64,000 nucleotides of DNA from JAWMQL01 sp033283165 (GCA_033283165.1 JAWMQL010000002.1:558001-622000); one strand, 5' to 3'. Counted from the first letter of the stretch, positions 9,108-18,475 are shown. Numbers and translations are program-made. Notes: a model not told the origin generated them from the sequence alone.

Positions 9108-9737
9108 ATGACAACGTTAAGTACGCGCGCCGGATTGTTCCTCGGCACCCTGTTCAACCTCCTGTTACTCGCGGGCTGCGCCAGTGGGCCGCCCAAGCCG
9201 GTGGTGGACTACAAGCCCGACTACGACTTCGGACCGGTGAAGAAGCTGGCGTTTTACCAGAACTCCGGCCAGGTCAGCGGCGACAATCCGCTGCAGCTCA
9301 GCGACATACAGCGCGGCCGGGTCGACTCCGCGATCAAGTTTGCCCTGGGCAACAAGAATTTCGAGTTTGTCTCCGATCCGGACCAGGCCGACCTGCTGGT
9401 CAGCTGGCACCTGGTGACCCAGCACAAGACCGACGTGCGCACCTACCAGGTGCCGGACCATCACATGGGGATGGGGATGGGCGGCTATTACGGTTACGAC
9501 CGCTACAGCATGTACAACTGCTGGTCCTGCACCCCCTACCGCACCGAGGTGTCGGTGCGCAACTACACCCAGGGCACGTTTATCGTCGACATGATCGACC
9601 CCGAGCTGCGGCAGTCGGTCTGGCGCGGCACTACCCAGAGCAAGCTGAACGGCAAGAAGGAAGAGATCCAGGAAGACTACAACGAGGCCGCTACGGTCAT
9701 CTTCGCCTCATTCCCGCCACTGCCAGGAACTGAATAA
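9108..9737 (+). CDS. DUF4136 lipoprotein
   Basis: A 209-residue outer-membrane lipoprotein candidate. The signal ends in LLLAGC, and the mature N-terminus (VDYKPDYDFGPVKKLAFY) is the hallmark of the DUF4136 family. That domain is a small lipocalin-like or TRAPP-like fold of unknown role. A Gly/Met/Tyr-rich insertion (around MGMGMGGYYGYDRY) and a CWSC pair sit in the middle. The start at 9108 places the lipobox correctly; longer in-frame starts would put 56 non-signal residues in front. The flavin-binding protein gene begins two bases after its stop. Confidence 0.85.
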   Translation: MTTLSTRAGLFLGTLFNLLLLAGCASGPPKPVVDYKPDYDFGPVKKLAFYQNSGQVSGDNPLQLSDIQRGRVDSAIKFALGNKNFEFVSDPDQADLLVSWHLVTQHKTDVRTYQVPDHHMGMGMGGYYGYDRYSMYNCWSCTPYRTEVSVRNYTQGTFIVDMIDPELRQSVWRGTTQSKLNGKKEEIQEDYNEAATVIFASFPPLPGTE

Positions 9738-9738
9738 C

Positions 9739-10332
9739 ATGGCCAAAACCCACGATCACGAGGTCGTCTCGATCTATCCCTTTTCCGACGAGGAAATCGA
9801 TCAGCTGATGGATCACTCCCTGGAGTGTGTGTTGATGTGGTCGACCAGTGACGGCTGGCCGGTGGGGGTGATCCACGCCTTCGTCTGGCACGAGGGCAAG
9901 ATCTGGCTCACGTTCGCCTCCCACCGTCACCGCGCCGTGGCCATCCGGCGCGACAACCGGGTCTCGGTCAGCGTCAGCGCCACCGGTTATCCCGAGGGGG
10001 TGGGCGAGGGCCTGCCCGAGGGCGGTATCACCTTCAAGGGCCATGGCGAGTTCTTCGACGACGCCGAGACCAAACACTGGTTCTACACCGCCCTGAGTAA
10101 AAAACTCAACCCCGACGACGAGGCGGCGCAGAAGGGCTTTTACGGTATTCTCGACTCGCCCCTGCGCACCGTGCTGGCAGTCACGCCGGTCAAGCGAATC
10201 ATGTACAACGCGGGCAAGGCCAACGCCCACATCGAGGGTTCCATCGACGAGAAGGACCTGGGTGAGCGCCTCAGCAGCGATCGCGAGCGAATGAACCGCG
10301 AGCGCGAGAAACTGGGCCTCAAGCCCCGCTGA
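9739..10332 (+). CDS. Pyridoxamine 5'-phosphate oxidase-like flavin-binding split-barrel protein
   Basis: A 197-residue protein of the PNPOx-like FMN-binding split-barrel family. Characteristic segments are VGVIHAFVWHEGKIWLTF and the following block in which His/Arg residues (SHRHRAVAIRRDNRVSVSV) approach the flavin phosphate. Such proteins reduce F420, heme or nitro compounds or act as general flavin oxidoreductases, and the exact substrate cannot be inferred. It may form a unit with the DUF4136 gene. Its 3' end overlaps that of hutG on the opposite strand by 14 bases (10319-10332). Confidence 0.8.
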   Translation: MAKTHDHEVVSIYPFSDEEIDQLMDHSLECVLMWSTSDGWPVGVIHAFVWHEGKIWLTFASHRHRAVAIRRDNRVSVSVSATGYPEGVGEGLPEGGITFKGHGEFFDDAETKHWFYTALSKKLNPDDEAAQKGFYGILDSPLRTVLAVTPVKRIMYNAGKANAHIEGSIDEKDLGERLSSDRERMNREREKLGLKPR

Positions 10333-11308
10333 CCGGACCGCCTCCTGGCGCCCCACCGGCGACCAGGGATCCCACCAGCTCGTCGATCAGCCGCGCTCCC
10401 AGTTTTGCCGTGACCCCGTCCCGGTCGTGGGACGGCGACAGCTCGGCCACGTCCGTCATCAGCCACCCAACGCCCGCTTCGCGGCACTCCCGACCCAGCG
10501 AAACCAGGGTCTGCAGCAGCCAGCGCGGGTCGACACCCAGCGCCGCCGGGGCGCTGACCCCCGGCGCACAGGCTGCCGGGAACACATCCAGGCAGCAGGT
10601 GAGATAGAGGTAGTCGATGCCCTGCAGGAAACGGCGGAAGAACTCGACACCGGCCTCGCCCTGACAGTCGAGATCCGGCAGGTAGTCGACCCCGAGTTCG
10701 CTCGCCCGGGTATACAGGGCCGGGGTATTGGACGCCCGCGCAATCCCGATACAGGCGTAGCGAAAATCCTGGCCCTGTGCGCGGCAGTGCTCGGCCGCCT
10801 GGTAAAAGGGCGTGCCGGAACTGGGCACGGGGGCGCTGCGCAGGTCAAAGTGGGCGTCGAGATTGAGCACTCCCAGCACCTTGCCCGGCGCCTGCCGATC
10901 CAGCCAGCGGCGGCAACCGAGGTAGCTGGCCCAGCCGAGCTCGTGGCCACCGCCGAGGCCGATCACGAACGCGCCCTCGGCCAACAGCCCGGTCAGCCGG
11001 GCAGCGAAGTCTTCCTGGCCCTGCTCGAGGTCGTCTTTCACCCGCACGTCGCCGGCGTCGTGGACTGGCAGCTCACCGAAGTGCCAGGCGCAATTGGCCA
11101 GGGCGCGGCGCAGGGCGGCGGGACCCTCGACCGCACCCGGGCGGCCCTGGTTGCGCACCACCCCCAGATCGGAGGCGAACCCCAACAGGGCCACGCCGCC
11201 CGCCTGCGCCCCGTCAAACCCCACCACCTGGTGCCAGCGCCGCCCCGCGGCGCCATCCCCGGCATCGACCCGGCCCTGCCACAGTTTCGGGTCAGCGGGC
11301 AGGTACAC
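10319..11308 (-). CDS. hutG: Formimidoylglutamase (N-formimino-L-glutamate formiminohydrolase)
   Basis: Last step of histidine catabolism: N-formimidoyl-L-glutamate plus water gives L-glutamate and formamide (arginase/ureohydrolase fold, two Mn ions). Metal-binding motifs are visible in order: GGGHE, NLDAHFD, and the C-terminal LDVFPAACAPGVSAP block. I chose GTG at 11306-11308 because the Shine-Dalgarno GGGAGG ends five to six bases upstream; GTG at 11312-11314 would sit inside that ribosome site. The start overlaps the 3' end of hutI, so the two are translationally coupled. Presence of hutG rather than hutF implies the four-enzyme formamide route. Confidence 0.93.
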   Translation of the reverse strand: MYLPADPKLWQGRVDAGDGAAGRRWHQVVGFDGAQAGGVALLGFASDLGVVRNQGRPGAVEGPAALRRALANCAWHFGELPVHDAGDVRVKDDLEQGQEDFAARLTGLLAEGAFVIGLGGGHELGWASYLGCRRWLDRQAPGKVLGVLNLDAHFDLRSAPVPSSGTPFYQAAEHCRAQGQDFRYACIGIARASNTPALYTRASELGVDYLPDLDCQGEAGVEFFRRFLQGIDYLYLTCCLDVFPAACAPGVSAPAALGVDPRWLLQTLVSLGRECREAGVGWLMTDVAELSPSHDRDGVTAKLGARLIDELVGSLVAGGAPGGGPVSGA

Positions 11309-12524
11309 GCTCACCTCCCTGCCATACAGCGCTGGGGCGATAGAAGTTCACCCCGTAACTCAGCTCCGCCGGGTGTTCGATCTCCCACAGGGCCACGTCC
11401 GCGTCGCAGCCCGCCGCGAGCAGGCCCTTGTCAGGCAGACCCAGCGCCAGCGCGGCGTGTCGGGTGGCGCCGCGCAGCGCCTCTTCCGGGGTCAGCCCGA
11501 ACAATATGCAGGCCTGGTTCATGGCCAGCAGCAGCGACGCCACCGGGGAGGTGCCCGGGTTGAGATCCGTCGCCACCGCCAGGGGCACTCGCGCAGCGCG
11601 CAGCGCCGCCACCGGGGGCCGCCGGGTCTCGTTCAGGCAATAGAAAGCGCCCGGCAGCAGCACCGCGACAGTGCCGGCCTGTTTCAACGGGGCAATGTCC
11701 TGCTCCGCCAGGTACTCGAGGTGATCGACCGACAGTGCCCCGTAGCGCGCGGCCAGCGCGGCTCCCCCCAGGTCGCTCAGTTGCTCCACGTGGGCCTTCA
11801 GCGGCAGGCCCGCCGCCTGCGCGGCGCGAAATACCCGCTCGCACTGGGCGGGGCTGAAACCGATACCCTCGCAGAACACGTCCACCGCGTCGGCGAGGCC
11901 GCTGCCGGCTACGGCCGGCAGCATGTCCTCGCAAACCTTGCGGATGTAGGCCTCCCTCGCAGCGTCGCTGTCCGGTTCCCCCGGCGGCAGGGCGTGGGCG
12001 CCAAGGAAGGTCGTTCGCACTGCGACCGGCAGTTCCTTCCCCAGGCGCCGGGCCACCCGCAACATCTTCAGCTCGGTCTCCAGGTCCAGTCCATAGCCGG
12101 ACTTGATCTCCACCGTGGTCACGCCTTCCTCCAGCAACCGTCCGAGCCGCGCCGCCGCGGCGGCGAACAGCGCCTCCTCATCGGCTTCGCGGGTGGCGCG
12201 CACGGTGCTGGCAATGCCGCCACCCGAACGGCTGATCTCCTCGTAGCTGTGACCCTCAAGGCGCAGCTCGAACTCCCTTGCGCGGCTGCCGCCATAAACC
12301 AGGTGCGTGTGGCAGTCCACCAGTCCGGGGGTCGCCCAGCGGCCGCCACCGTCCAGGGTCTCGGTCGGAGCGAGCGCGGGCAGGTCGCATTCGGGCCCGG
12401 CGTACACGATACGGCCGCCGGCCAGCGCGAGGGCGCCCTGTAACACGACACCGTAGGGCCCGGCGCCCGGCTGCAGGGTGGCCAGGCGGAGATTGGTGAG
12501 CAACCAGTCGCAACGGATCGCCAT
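11292..12524 (-). CDS. hutI: Imidazolonepropionase
   Basis: Third enzyme of the histidine pathway: 4-imidazolone-5-propanoate plus water gives N-formimidoyl-L-glutamate (amidohydrolase superfamily, one metal ion). The 410-residue length is normal. The metal-binding CHTHLVYGG motif, the central EIKSGYGLD block and the later HVEQLSDLGG and DLNPGTSP blocks are all present. The start is ATG at 12522-12524, preceded by AAGGAGA. It is the first gene of the hutI-hutG arm, read from a promoter embedded in the HutC operator region. Confidence 0.96.
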   Translation of the reverse strand: MAIRCDWLLTNLRLATLQPGAGPYGVVLQGALALAGGRIVYAGPECDLPALAPTETLDGGGRWATPGLVDCHTHLVYGGSRAREFELRLEGHSYEEISRSGGGIASTVRATREADEEALFAAAAARLGRLLEEGVTTVEIKSGYGLDLETELKMLRVARRLGKELPVAVRTTFLGAHALPPGEPDSDAAREAYIRKVCEDMLPAVAGSGLADAVDVFCEGIGFSPAQCERVFRAAQAAGLPLKAHVEQLSDLGGAALAARYGALSVDHLEYLAEQDIAPLKQAGTVAVLLPGAFYCLNETRRPPVAALRAARVPLAVATDLNPGTSPVASLLLAMNQACILFGLTPEEALRGATRHAALALGLPDKGLLAAGCDADVALWEIEHPAELSYGVNFYRPSAVWQGGERVPAR

Positions 12525-12549
12525 GGGGTCTCCTTGGAAAATTTGCGCC

Positions 12550-12579
12550 AGCATAACTTGTATATACAAGTGAGTACAA
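12550..12579 (-). promoter_or_regulatory. hutI-hutG promoter
   Basis: On the minus strand a -35-like TTGTAC (12574-12579) is separated by 18 bases from a -10-like TATGCT (12550-12555), about 25 bases before the hutI start. The HutC operator palindrome lies entirely in the spacer. Confidence 0.55.
12557..12570. promoter_or_regulatory. HutC operator (perfect 14-bp palindrome)
   Basis: CTTGTATATACAAG is a perfect inverted repeat in the hutI/hutC divergent region. A second half-site (GTACAAG) follows at 12574-12580. GntR/HutC proteins bind TGTA-N-TACA type palindromes, and HutC is encoded 45 bases away. Urocanate is the established inducer in other bacteria. Confidence 0.8.
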
Positions 12580-12586
12580 GTATAGT
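12558..12586 (+). promoter_or_regulatory. hutC-hutU-hutH promoter
   Basis: A -35-like TTGTAT (12558-12563) and a -10-like TATAGT (12581-12586) are spaced by 17 bases. The -35 lies inside the HutC operator, so repressor binding would block it directly. Confidence 0.55.
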
Positions 12587-12614
12587 CTGCCGTCCACATT
12601 AACTGACTATAGCC

Positions 12615-13316
12615 ATGACTGGACCCCGCTACGCCATCATTCGGGACGCCATCCGCGGTCGCATCGCCGAGGGCAGCCTTGCGCCGGGGGATCGGGTACC
12701 GTCGGAGAACGAACTCGCGGCGGAGTATTGCGTGAGCCGCATGACCGCGCGGCGGGCACTGCGGGAACTGGCGGAGACCGGGGTGGTACTGCGCAGCCAG
12801 GGCCTGGGCAGCTTTGTAGCGGACACCCGGCCGATGAGCTCGGTCACCCAGATTCGCAATATCGCCGAGGAGATCGCCCTGCGCGGCCACCGCCACAGCT
12901 GCCGCGTACTGGCCCTGGACAGCCGGGAGGCGACCCCGGCGCAGGCCGCCCGGCTGGGCCTGCCCGCGGGGGCCACGCTGTACCACTCGGTGATCGTGCA
13001 CCTGGAAGACGACCTGGCCCTGCAGCACGAGACCCGCTGGGTCAGCCCGGCCAAGGCGCCGGATTACCTGCGCCAGGATTTCACCGCGACCACCCCCAGC
13101 GCCTACCTCTCGGCGGTGGCGCCACTCACCGAGGCGGAACAGACCGTCGAGGCCGTGCTGCCGGCAGCCGACGTGGCGCAGGCGCTGGCCATCGCGCAGG
13201 GTACGCCGTGCCTGAGGATCAACCGGCGCACCTTTTCCGAGCGCGGCGTGGTCTCCATCGCCAGCCTGGTGCACCCGGGGGACCGCTACCGGCTCGGCGA
13301 ACACATCAATCTCTGA
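12615..13316 (+). CDS. hutC: Histidine utilization repressor, GntR/HutC family
   Basis: A 233-residue regulator. The winged-helix GntR domain is at about 5-70 (VPSENELAAEYCVSRMTARRALREL), followed by a UTRA ligand-binding domain (about 90-230) that in HutC senses urocanate. It heads the hutC-hutU-hutH arm and lies opposite hutI. The palindrome upstream overlaps its own promoter, implying autoregulation as well as repression of both arms. The 20-base gap to hutU indicates co-transcription. Confidence 0.93.
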   Translation: MTGPRYAIIRDAIRGRIAEGSLAPGDRVPSENELAAEYCVSRMTARRALRELAETGVVLRSQGLGSFVADTRPMSSVTQIRNIAEEIALRGHRHSCRVLALDSREATPAQAARLGLPAGATLYHSVIVHLEDDLALQHETRWVSPAKAPDYLRQDFTATTPSAYLSAVAPLTEAEQTVEAVLPAADVAQALAIAQGTPCLRINRRTFSERGVVSIASLVHPGDRYRLGEHINL

Positions 13317-13336
13317 GGAACGACAGGACAGAAGCC

Positions 13337-15019
13337 ATGAATCGAACAGACCCCGAGCGCGTGATCAAAGCCCCGACAGGCACCACCCTCAGCGCCCGCA
13401 GCTGGCTCACCGAGGCGCCGCTGCGCATGCTGATGAACAACCTCGATCCCGCGGTGGCCGAGCACCCGCAGAGCCTGGTGGTGTACGGCGGCATCGGCCG
13501 GGCGGCCCGGGACTGGGCCTGCTTCGACAAGATCGTGGAGGTGCTGACACGCCTGGGCGACGACGAGACCCTGCTGGTGCAGAGCGGCAAGCCCGTGGGC
13601 GTGTTCCCGACCCACCCGGACGCACCCCGGGTGCTGATCGCCAACTCCAACCTGGTGCCCCACTGGGCCACCTGGGAGCACTTCAACGAGCTCGATAAGA
13701 AAGGCCTGATGATGTACGGCCAGATGACAGCCGGCTCCTGGATCTACATCGGCTCCCAGGGCATCGTGCAGGGTACCTACGAGACCTTCGTCAGCGTGGC
13801 CCGCACCCACTTCGACGGCGAGGCCGCCGGACGCTGGATTCTCACCGGCGGCCTCGGCGGCATGGGCGGCGCCCAGCCCCTGGCGGCCACCATGGCGGGC
13901 TTCTCGATGCTGGCCGTCGAGGTCGACGAGAGCCGCATCGACTTCCGCCTGCAGACCGGCTACCTGGACCACAAGACCCACTCACTCGACGAGGCCCTGG
14001 CCCTGATCGAGGCGGCAAACGCCGAGGGCCGGGCCGTGTCCGTGGGCCTGCTGGCCAACGCGGCCGACGTGTTCCCCGAGCTCGTGAGCCGGGGCGTCAC
14101 CCCCGACGTGGTGACCGACCAGACCAGCGCCCATGACCCGCTCAACGGCTACCTGCCCCGGGGCTGGACCCTGGAGGAGGCCGCGGCGCGGCGGCTCAAG
14201 GACGAGGCCGGCGTGATCGCCGCAGCCAAGGCGTCCATGGCCATCCAGGTCCGCGCCATGCTGGACCTGCAGAGCGCCGGCGCCGCCACCCTGGATTACG
14301 GCAACAACATCCGGCAGATGGCGCTGGAGGAAGGGGTCACCAACGCTTTCGACTTCCCCGGCTTCGTGCCCGCCTACATCCGCCCCCTGTTCTGCCGCGG
14401 CATCGGCCCGTTCCGCTGGGTGGCCCTGTCCGGCGACCCGGAAGACATCTACCGCACCGACGCGAAGGTACGGGAACTCATCCCCGACGACCCGCACCTG
14501 CACAACTGGCTGGACATGGCCCGCGAGCGCATCCAGTTCCAGGGCCTGCCCGCGCGCATCTGCTGGGTGGGGCTGAAAGACCGCGCCCGCCTCGGGCTCG
14601 CGTTCAACGAGATGGTCAGGAGTGGCGAACTGAAAGCCCCCATCGTGATCGGCCGCGACCACCTGGACTCCGGCTCGGTGGCCTCGCCCAACCGCGAAAC
14701 CGAGAGCATGCTCGACGGCTCCGACGCGGTGTCCGACTGGCCGCTGCTGAACGCCCTGCTCAACACCGCCGGCGGCGCCACCTGGGTCAGCCTGCACCAC
14801 GGCGGTGGCGTCGGCATGGGCTTCAGCCAGCACGCCGGCGTGGTGATCGTCTGTGACGGCAGCGATGCCGCCGCAACGCGCATCGGACGGGTGCTGCACA
14901 ACGATCCGGGCACCGGTGTGATGCGTCACGCCGATGCCGGCTACGACATCGCCATCGAGTGTGCCCGGGAGCAGGGCCTGGACCTGCCCATGATCGAAGG
15001 CGCCGGGGGCCGGCGCTGA
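13337..15019 (+). CDS. hutU: Urocanate hydratase
   Basis: Second enzyme of the pathway: urocanate plus water gives imidazolonepropionate, with tightly bound NAD+ acting as electrophile. The 560-residue length is standard. The glycine-rich NAD-binding block LTGGLGGMGGAQP and the catalytic cysteine region LFCRGIGPFRW are both intact. Start ATG 13337 follows ACAGGACAG. Longer in-frame openings upstream lie inside hutC and are not used. The stop codon shares a base with the hutH start (TGATG). Confidence 0.97.
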   Translation: MNRTDPERVIKAPTGTTLSARSWLTEAPLRMLMNNLDPAVAEHPQSLVVYGGIGRAARDWACFDKIVEVLTRLGDDETLLVQSGKPVGVFPTHPDAPRVLIANSNLVPHWATWEHFNELDKKGLMMYGQMTAGSWIYIGSQGIVQGTYETFVSVARTHFDGEAAGRWILTGGLGGMGGAQPLAATMAGFSMLAVEVDESRIDFRLQTGYLDHKTHSLDEALALIEAANAEGRAVSVGLLANAADVFPELVSRGVTPDVVTDQTSAHDPLNGYLPRGWTLEEAAARRLKDEAGVIAAAKASMAIQVRAMLDLQSAGAATLDYGNNIRQMALEEGVTNAFDFPGFVPAYIRPLFCRGIGPFRWVALSGDPEDIYRTDAKVRELIPDDPHLHNWLDMARERIQFQGLPARICWVGLKDRARLGLAFNEMVRSGELKAPIVIGRDHLDSGSVASPNRETESMLDGSDAVSDWPLLNALLNTAGGATWVSLHHGGGVGMGFSQHAGVVIVCDGSDAAATRIGRVLHNDPGTGVMRHADAGYDIAIECAREQGLDLPMIEGAGGRR

Positions 15020-16548
15020 TGGACACGCTGGTCATCACACCGGGGCAACTGACGCTGGAACAACTGCGCCAGGTCAGCCGCGCACATGTTCCCGTCGCAC
15101 TGGATCCCGCCTGCCACGCAGCCGTCGACGCGGCCGCTGCGACCGTCGAGGCGGTGATCGCCGAGGGGCGAACGGTGTACGGCATCAACACGGGTTTCGG
15201 CCTGCTGGCCAATACCCGTATCAAGCGCGAAGAGCTGAAAGCATTGCAGCGCAGCATCGTACTGTCCCACGCGGCGGGCATCGGCAAGTTCATGACCGAG
15301 GACACCGTGCGCCTGCTGCTGGTGCTCAAAATTAACTCCCTGGCCCGGGGCTACTCCGGCATCCGCCGAGTGGTGATCGAGAGCCTGGTGGCGCTGGTCA
15401 ACGCGCAGGTCTATCCCGCTATTCCCAGCAAGGGCTCGGTGGGCGCCTCCGGTGACCTGGCGCCGCTGGCGCATATGAGCGCGGTGCTGCTGGGGGAGGG
15501 CGAGGCTTTTCACCAGGGCCGCCGCATCGACGCCGGCGAGGCGCTGGCACTGGCCGGGCTGGAGCCGATCGAACTGGCCCCCAAGGAGGGGCTGGCTCTG
15601 CTGAACGGCACCCAGGCGTCTACCGCTTTCGCGCTGGAAGGCCTGTTCGCCGCCGAGAACGCGCTCAAGGCCGGCACCATCATCGGCGCCATGGCGGTGG
15701 AAGCAGCCCAGGGCTCCCGGGTGCCCTTCGATGAGCGCATTCACGCCGCGCGCGGCCACCGCAGCCAGAGCGACATGGCCGCGGCCTACCGCTATCTGCT
15801 GGACGCCGCCTCGCAGATCAGCCAGGCCCACGTCGACTGCGACAAGGTGCAGGACCCCTACTCCCTGCGTTGCCAGCCCCAGGTGATGGGCGCCTGCCTG
15901 CAGCAGATCCGCTTCGCGACCGACACCCTGCTGACCGAGGCCAATGGCGTATCCGACAACCCGCTGGTGTTTACCGCCGAGGGCGACATCCTGTCCGGCG
16001 GCAACTTTCATGCCGAGCCGGTGGCGATGGCCGCCGACATGCTGGCAATCGCCCTGGCCGAGATCGGCGCACTGTCCGAGCGGCGCATGGCGCTGTTGAT
16101 CGACAGCAACCTGAGTGGTCTGCCGCCCTTCCTGGTGGAGAACGGCGGGGTGAACTCGGGCTTCATGATCGCCCAGGTGACCGCCGCCGCTCTGGCCAGT
16201 GAGAACAAGACCCTGGCCCACCCGGCCTCGATCGACTCCCTGCCCACCTCAGCCAATCAGGAAGATCATGTGTCGATGGCCACCTTCGCCGGCCGTCGCC
16301 TGGCGGATATTTTCGAGAACGTGGCCGGCATCCTCGCCATCGAGTGGCTGGCCGCGGCCCAGGGCATGGATTTCCGCCGTCCACTGACCAGCACGGTCGC
16401 GGTGGAAAACGCCTGGCAACTGCTGCGCGACGCGGTGCCCTTTTACGACAAGGACCGCTACTTCGCCCCCGACATCGAGCAAGCCACCGCACTGATCGAT
16501 AGCGGCCGGCTGGCGGCACTGCTGGACGGGGATTTGCTGGGGTTCTGA
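15019..16548 (+). CDS. hutH: Histidine ammonia-lyase
   Basis: First enzyme of the pathway: L-histidine gives urocanate plus ammonia. The 509-residue protein carries the Ala-Ser-Gly triad A143-S144-G145 (in GSVGASGDLAPL), which cyclises to the MIO electrophile. It also has the YGINTGFG block and the later NGTQASTAF and QEDHVSM blocks typical of HutH. It overlaps hutU by one base. With hutU, hutI and hutG this window encodes complete conversion of histidine to glutamate. No histidine permease or hutD gene is seen nearby. Confidence 0.97.
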   Translation: MDTLVITPGQLTLEQLRQVSRAHVPVALDPACHAAVDAAAATVEAVIAEGRTVYGINTGFGLLANTRIKREELKALQRSIVLSHAAGIGKFMTEDTVRLLLVLKINSLARGYSGIRRVVIESLVALVNAQVYPAIPSKGSVGASGDLAPLAHMSAVLLGEGEAFHQGRRIDAGEALALAGLEPIELAPKEGLALLNGTQASTAFALEGLFAAENALKAGTIIGAMAVEAAQGSRVPFDERIHAARGHRSQSDMAAAYRYLLDAASQISQAHVDCDKVQDPYSLRCQPQVMGACLQQIRFATDTLLTEANGVSDNPLVFTAEGDILSGGNFHAEPVAMAADMLAIALAEIGALSERRMALLIDSNLSGLPPFLVENGGVNSGFMIAQVTAAALASENKTLAHPASIDSLPTSANQEDHVSMATFAGRRLADIFENVAGILAIEWLAAAQGMDFRRPLTSTVAVENAWQLLRDAVPFYDKDRYFAPDIEQATALIDSGRLAALLDGDLLGF

Positions 16549-16678
16549 ACCCGCCCGGTATGCCTCCTGCGGCATTGAGTCGTTGCTGAATTTGAAGGAT
16601 CGGGCAGCCAGTGCTATACATAGTGGAAGAGTTCTGCATTGATCGACAGGCCACCACATATGTGGGAGGGGGGCTGGT

Positions 16679-18475
16679 TTGATCCGGGCAATCGCACTCA
16701 CCCTGTTGGTAGCTGGCATCTGCGCCTGCAGGCACCCGCTGGAAATCCGTGGCCAGGGCAGCATCGTTGAGCGTATTTACGGTGAACGGGGCTGCAGTTG
16801 GGAAGAGTTCCAGACAGGGGACCCCCGATGCACCGATAACGAGGTAGTCGGCGAGCGCTACCTCGTATCCTACCAGGCCGTGCCGGAGCCCGGCTGGCGT
16901 TTTTCCCACTGGGCAGGCCTCCAATGCGCCAGGGATTCGGTCGGCGACTACTGCGAATACGACATTGCCCAGGCGCATATCGAACAGGCCCACGCGCAAA
17001 ACCCGGACGGCCTGGAAGTACCCGCCACGGTGGCCGTGTTCGTCCGCGACAACACCCCGGAACCACAGGGCCTGGACCGGGAGCTCTTCAATGTGATTGC
17101 CAGCAAAGAGCTAACCGGCGACCCACGCCGTGGTGACGAGCCTTCCATTCGCCACCCCCTGGCGCAGTTGGGCAAGAAGCTGTTCTTTTCCAAGAGCCTG
17201 AGCGCTAACTTCGACGTGGCCTGCGCCAGCTGCCATCACCCCGCCCTGGCGGGCGGCGACGGGCTGTCGCTACCGGTCGGGATCGGCGCCAGAGAGGCCA
17301 ACCTGGTCGGTCCCGGCCGCGAACGACGCGGTAACGGCGGGCCCACCGTGGGACGCAATTCCCCAACCACCTTCAATAGCAACTTTTATGAGAAATCGCT
17401 CTTCTGGGATGGCCGGGTGACCAGACAGGTTTCGGGTATTGTCACACCCGATTCAGACAGCCCTGCCCAGCCCGACCCTCTCGCTGGTGACGACCTGATA
17501 GCCGCTCAATCGCGGTTTCCCGTCGTCTCCGAGGAGGAAATGCGCGGCCACGACTTTCTTGTGGGCGCCGATAACGAGGCGGTGCGCAAGCACCTGGCCG
17601 CACGGATCGGCGACTACGGCGTGGGCGCCGGCGAAATCGAAAACAACGGGTGGCCGGACGAATTTCGCGCGGTATTTGGCGACGACCTGCCTCGCTCGCA
17701 GCTGGTGACCTACGACAATATCGCGCTGGCCCTGTCGGCCTACCAGCACTCGCAGGTTTTCGTCGACTCGCCCTGGAAAAACTACGTCGAGGGCGACTAC
17801 GACGCGATTAGCGACAAGGCCAAGCGGGGGGCACTGGATTTTTTCACGGAGAAGCCATTGGTGCGGTTCCCGGTGTCCATCGCTTGCAGCGAATGCCACA
17901 CGGGTGATGATTTCACCAACGAGGCGTTCCACGCCGGCGGCTTCCCGCAAATTGGCCCGGGTCGCGGGGACAAGGGGGCGGACACCAACGACGACCTGGG
18001 GCGGGGTAACCTGTTCAGTTCCGCGGAGCAGAATTACCGCTTCCGGGTACCTTCCCTGCTCAACGTCGCGGCTACCGGCCCCTGGGGCCACGCCGGTGCC
18101 TACGGCTCCCTGCGCGAAGCGGTATCCCACTACGATCTGCTCGATGATCGGGTGGATGAATACTTCGCTCGCGGGGGCTGGTGTAATCTGGACCAATTCA
18201 GGGATTTCGACAACTGTCCCGGGCTCTACCCCCAGGCCCAGGCCAATACGGAAAAGGCGGTGGCCAAAACCCTGAGCGACAACAATATCTCGAAGGGCAT
18301 TCCGCTAATCGACTTCAGTGAGGCCGAAATTGACCGGATGACCGCCTTCCTGGAAACCCTGACCGATCCCTGCATCAAGGAGCGCGCTTGCCTGTCGCTG
18401 TGGATACCCACGCGCGGCGAGGCGCCGGACGGCCACCAGCTCAATGCGGTAGACAACCGGGGACGCAAACTGTAA
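16679..18475 (+). CDS. Di-heme cytochrome c peroxidase / MauG-family protein with extra N-terminal domain
   Basis: A 598-residue exported protein with two c-type heme sites: CASCH near residue 182 and CSECH near residue 403. The surrounding blocks (RRGNGGPTVGRNSPT, FWDGRV, FRVPSLLNVAATGPWGHAG) are typical of bacterial di-heme peroxidases and MauG. These reduce peroxide or perform long-range oxidation in the periplasm. Residues about 20-125 form an additional Cys-containing segment (GWRFSHWAGLQC and similar) resembling divergent InlB B-repeat modules. TTG at 16679 is taken as start because GGGAGGGGGG precedes it by about six bases and the hydrophobic signal begins there. Cysteines at the end of the signal could be a weak lipobox. 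Confidence 0.85.
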   Translation: MIRAIALTLLVAGICACRHPLEIRGQGSIVERIYGERGCSWEEFQTGDPRCTDNEVVGERYLVSYQAVPEPGWRFSHWAGLQCARDSVGDYCEYDIAQAHIEQAHAQNPDGLEVPATVAVFVRDNTPEPQGLDRELFNVIASKELTGDPRRGDEPSIRHPLAQLGKKLFFSKSLSANFDVACASCHHPALAGGDGLSLPVGIGAREANLVGPGRERRGNGGPTVGRNSPTTFNSNFYEKSLFWDGRVTRQVSGIVTPDSDSPAQPDPLAGDDLIAAQSRFPVVSEEEMRGHDFLVGADNEAVRKHLAARIGDYGVGAGEIENNGWPDEFRAVFGDDLPRSQLVTYDNIALALSAYQHSQVFVDSPWKNYVEGDYDAISDKAKRGALDFFTEKPLVRFPVSIACSECHTGDDFTNEAFHAGGFPQIGPGRGDKGADTNDDLGRGNLFSSAEQNYRFRVPSLLNVAATGPWGHAGAYGSLREAVSHYDLLDDRVDEYFARGGWCNLDQFRDFDNCPGLYPQAQANTEKAVAKTLSDNNISKGIPLIDFSEAEIDRMTAFLETLTDPCIKERACLSLWIPTRGEAPDGHQLNAVDNRGRKL

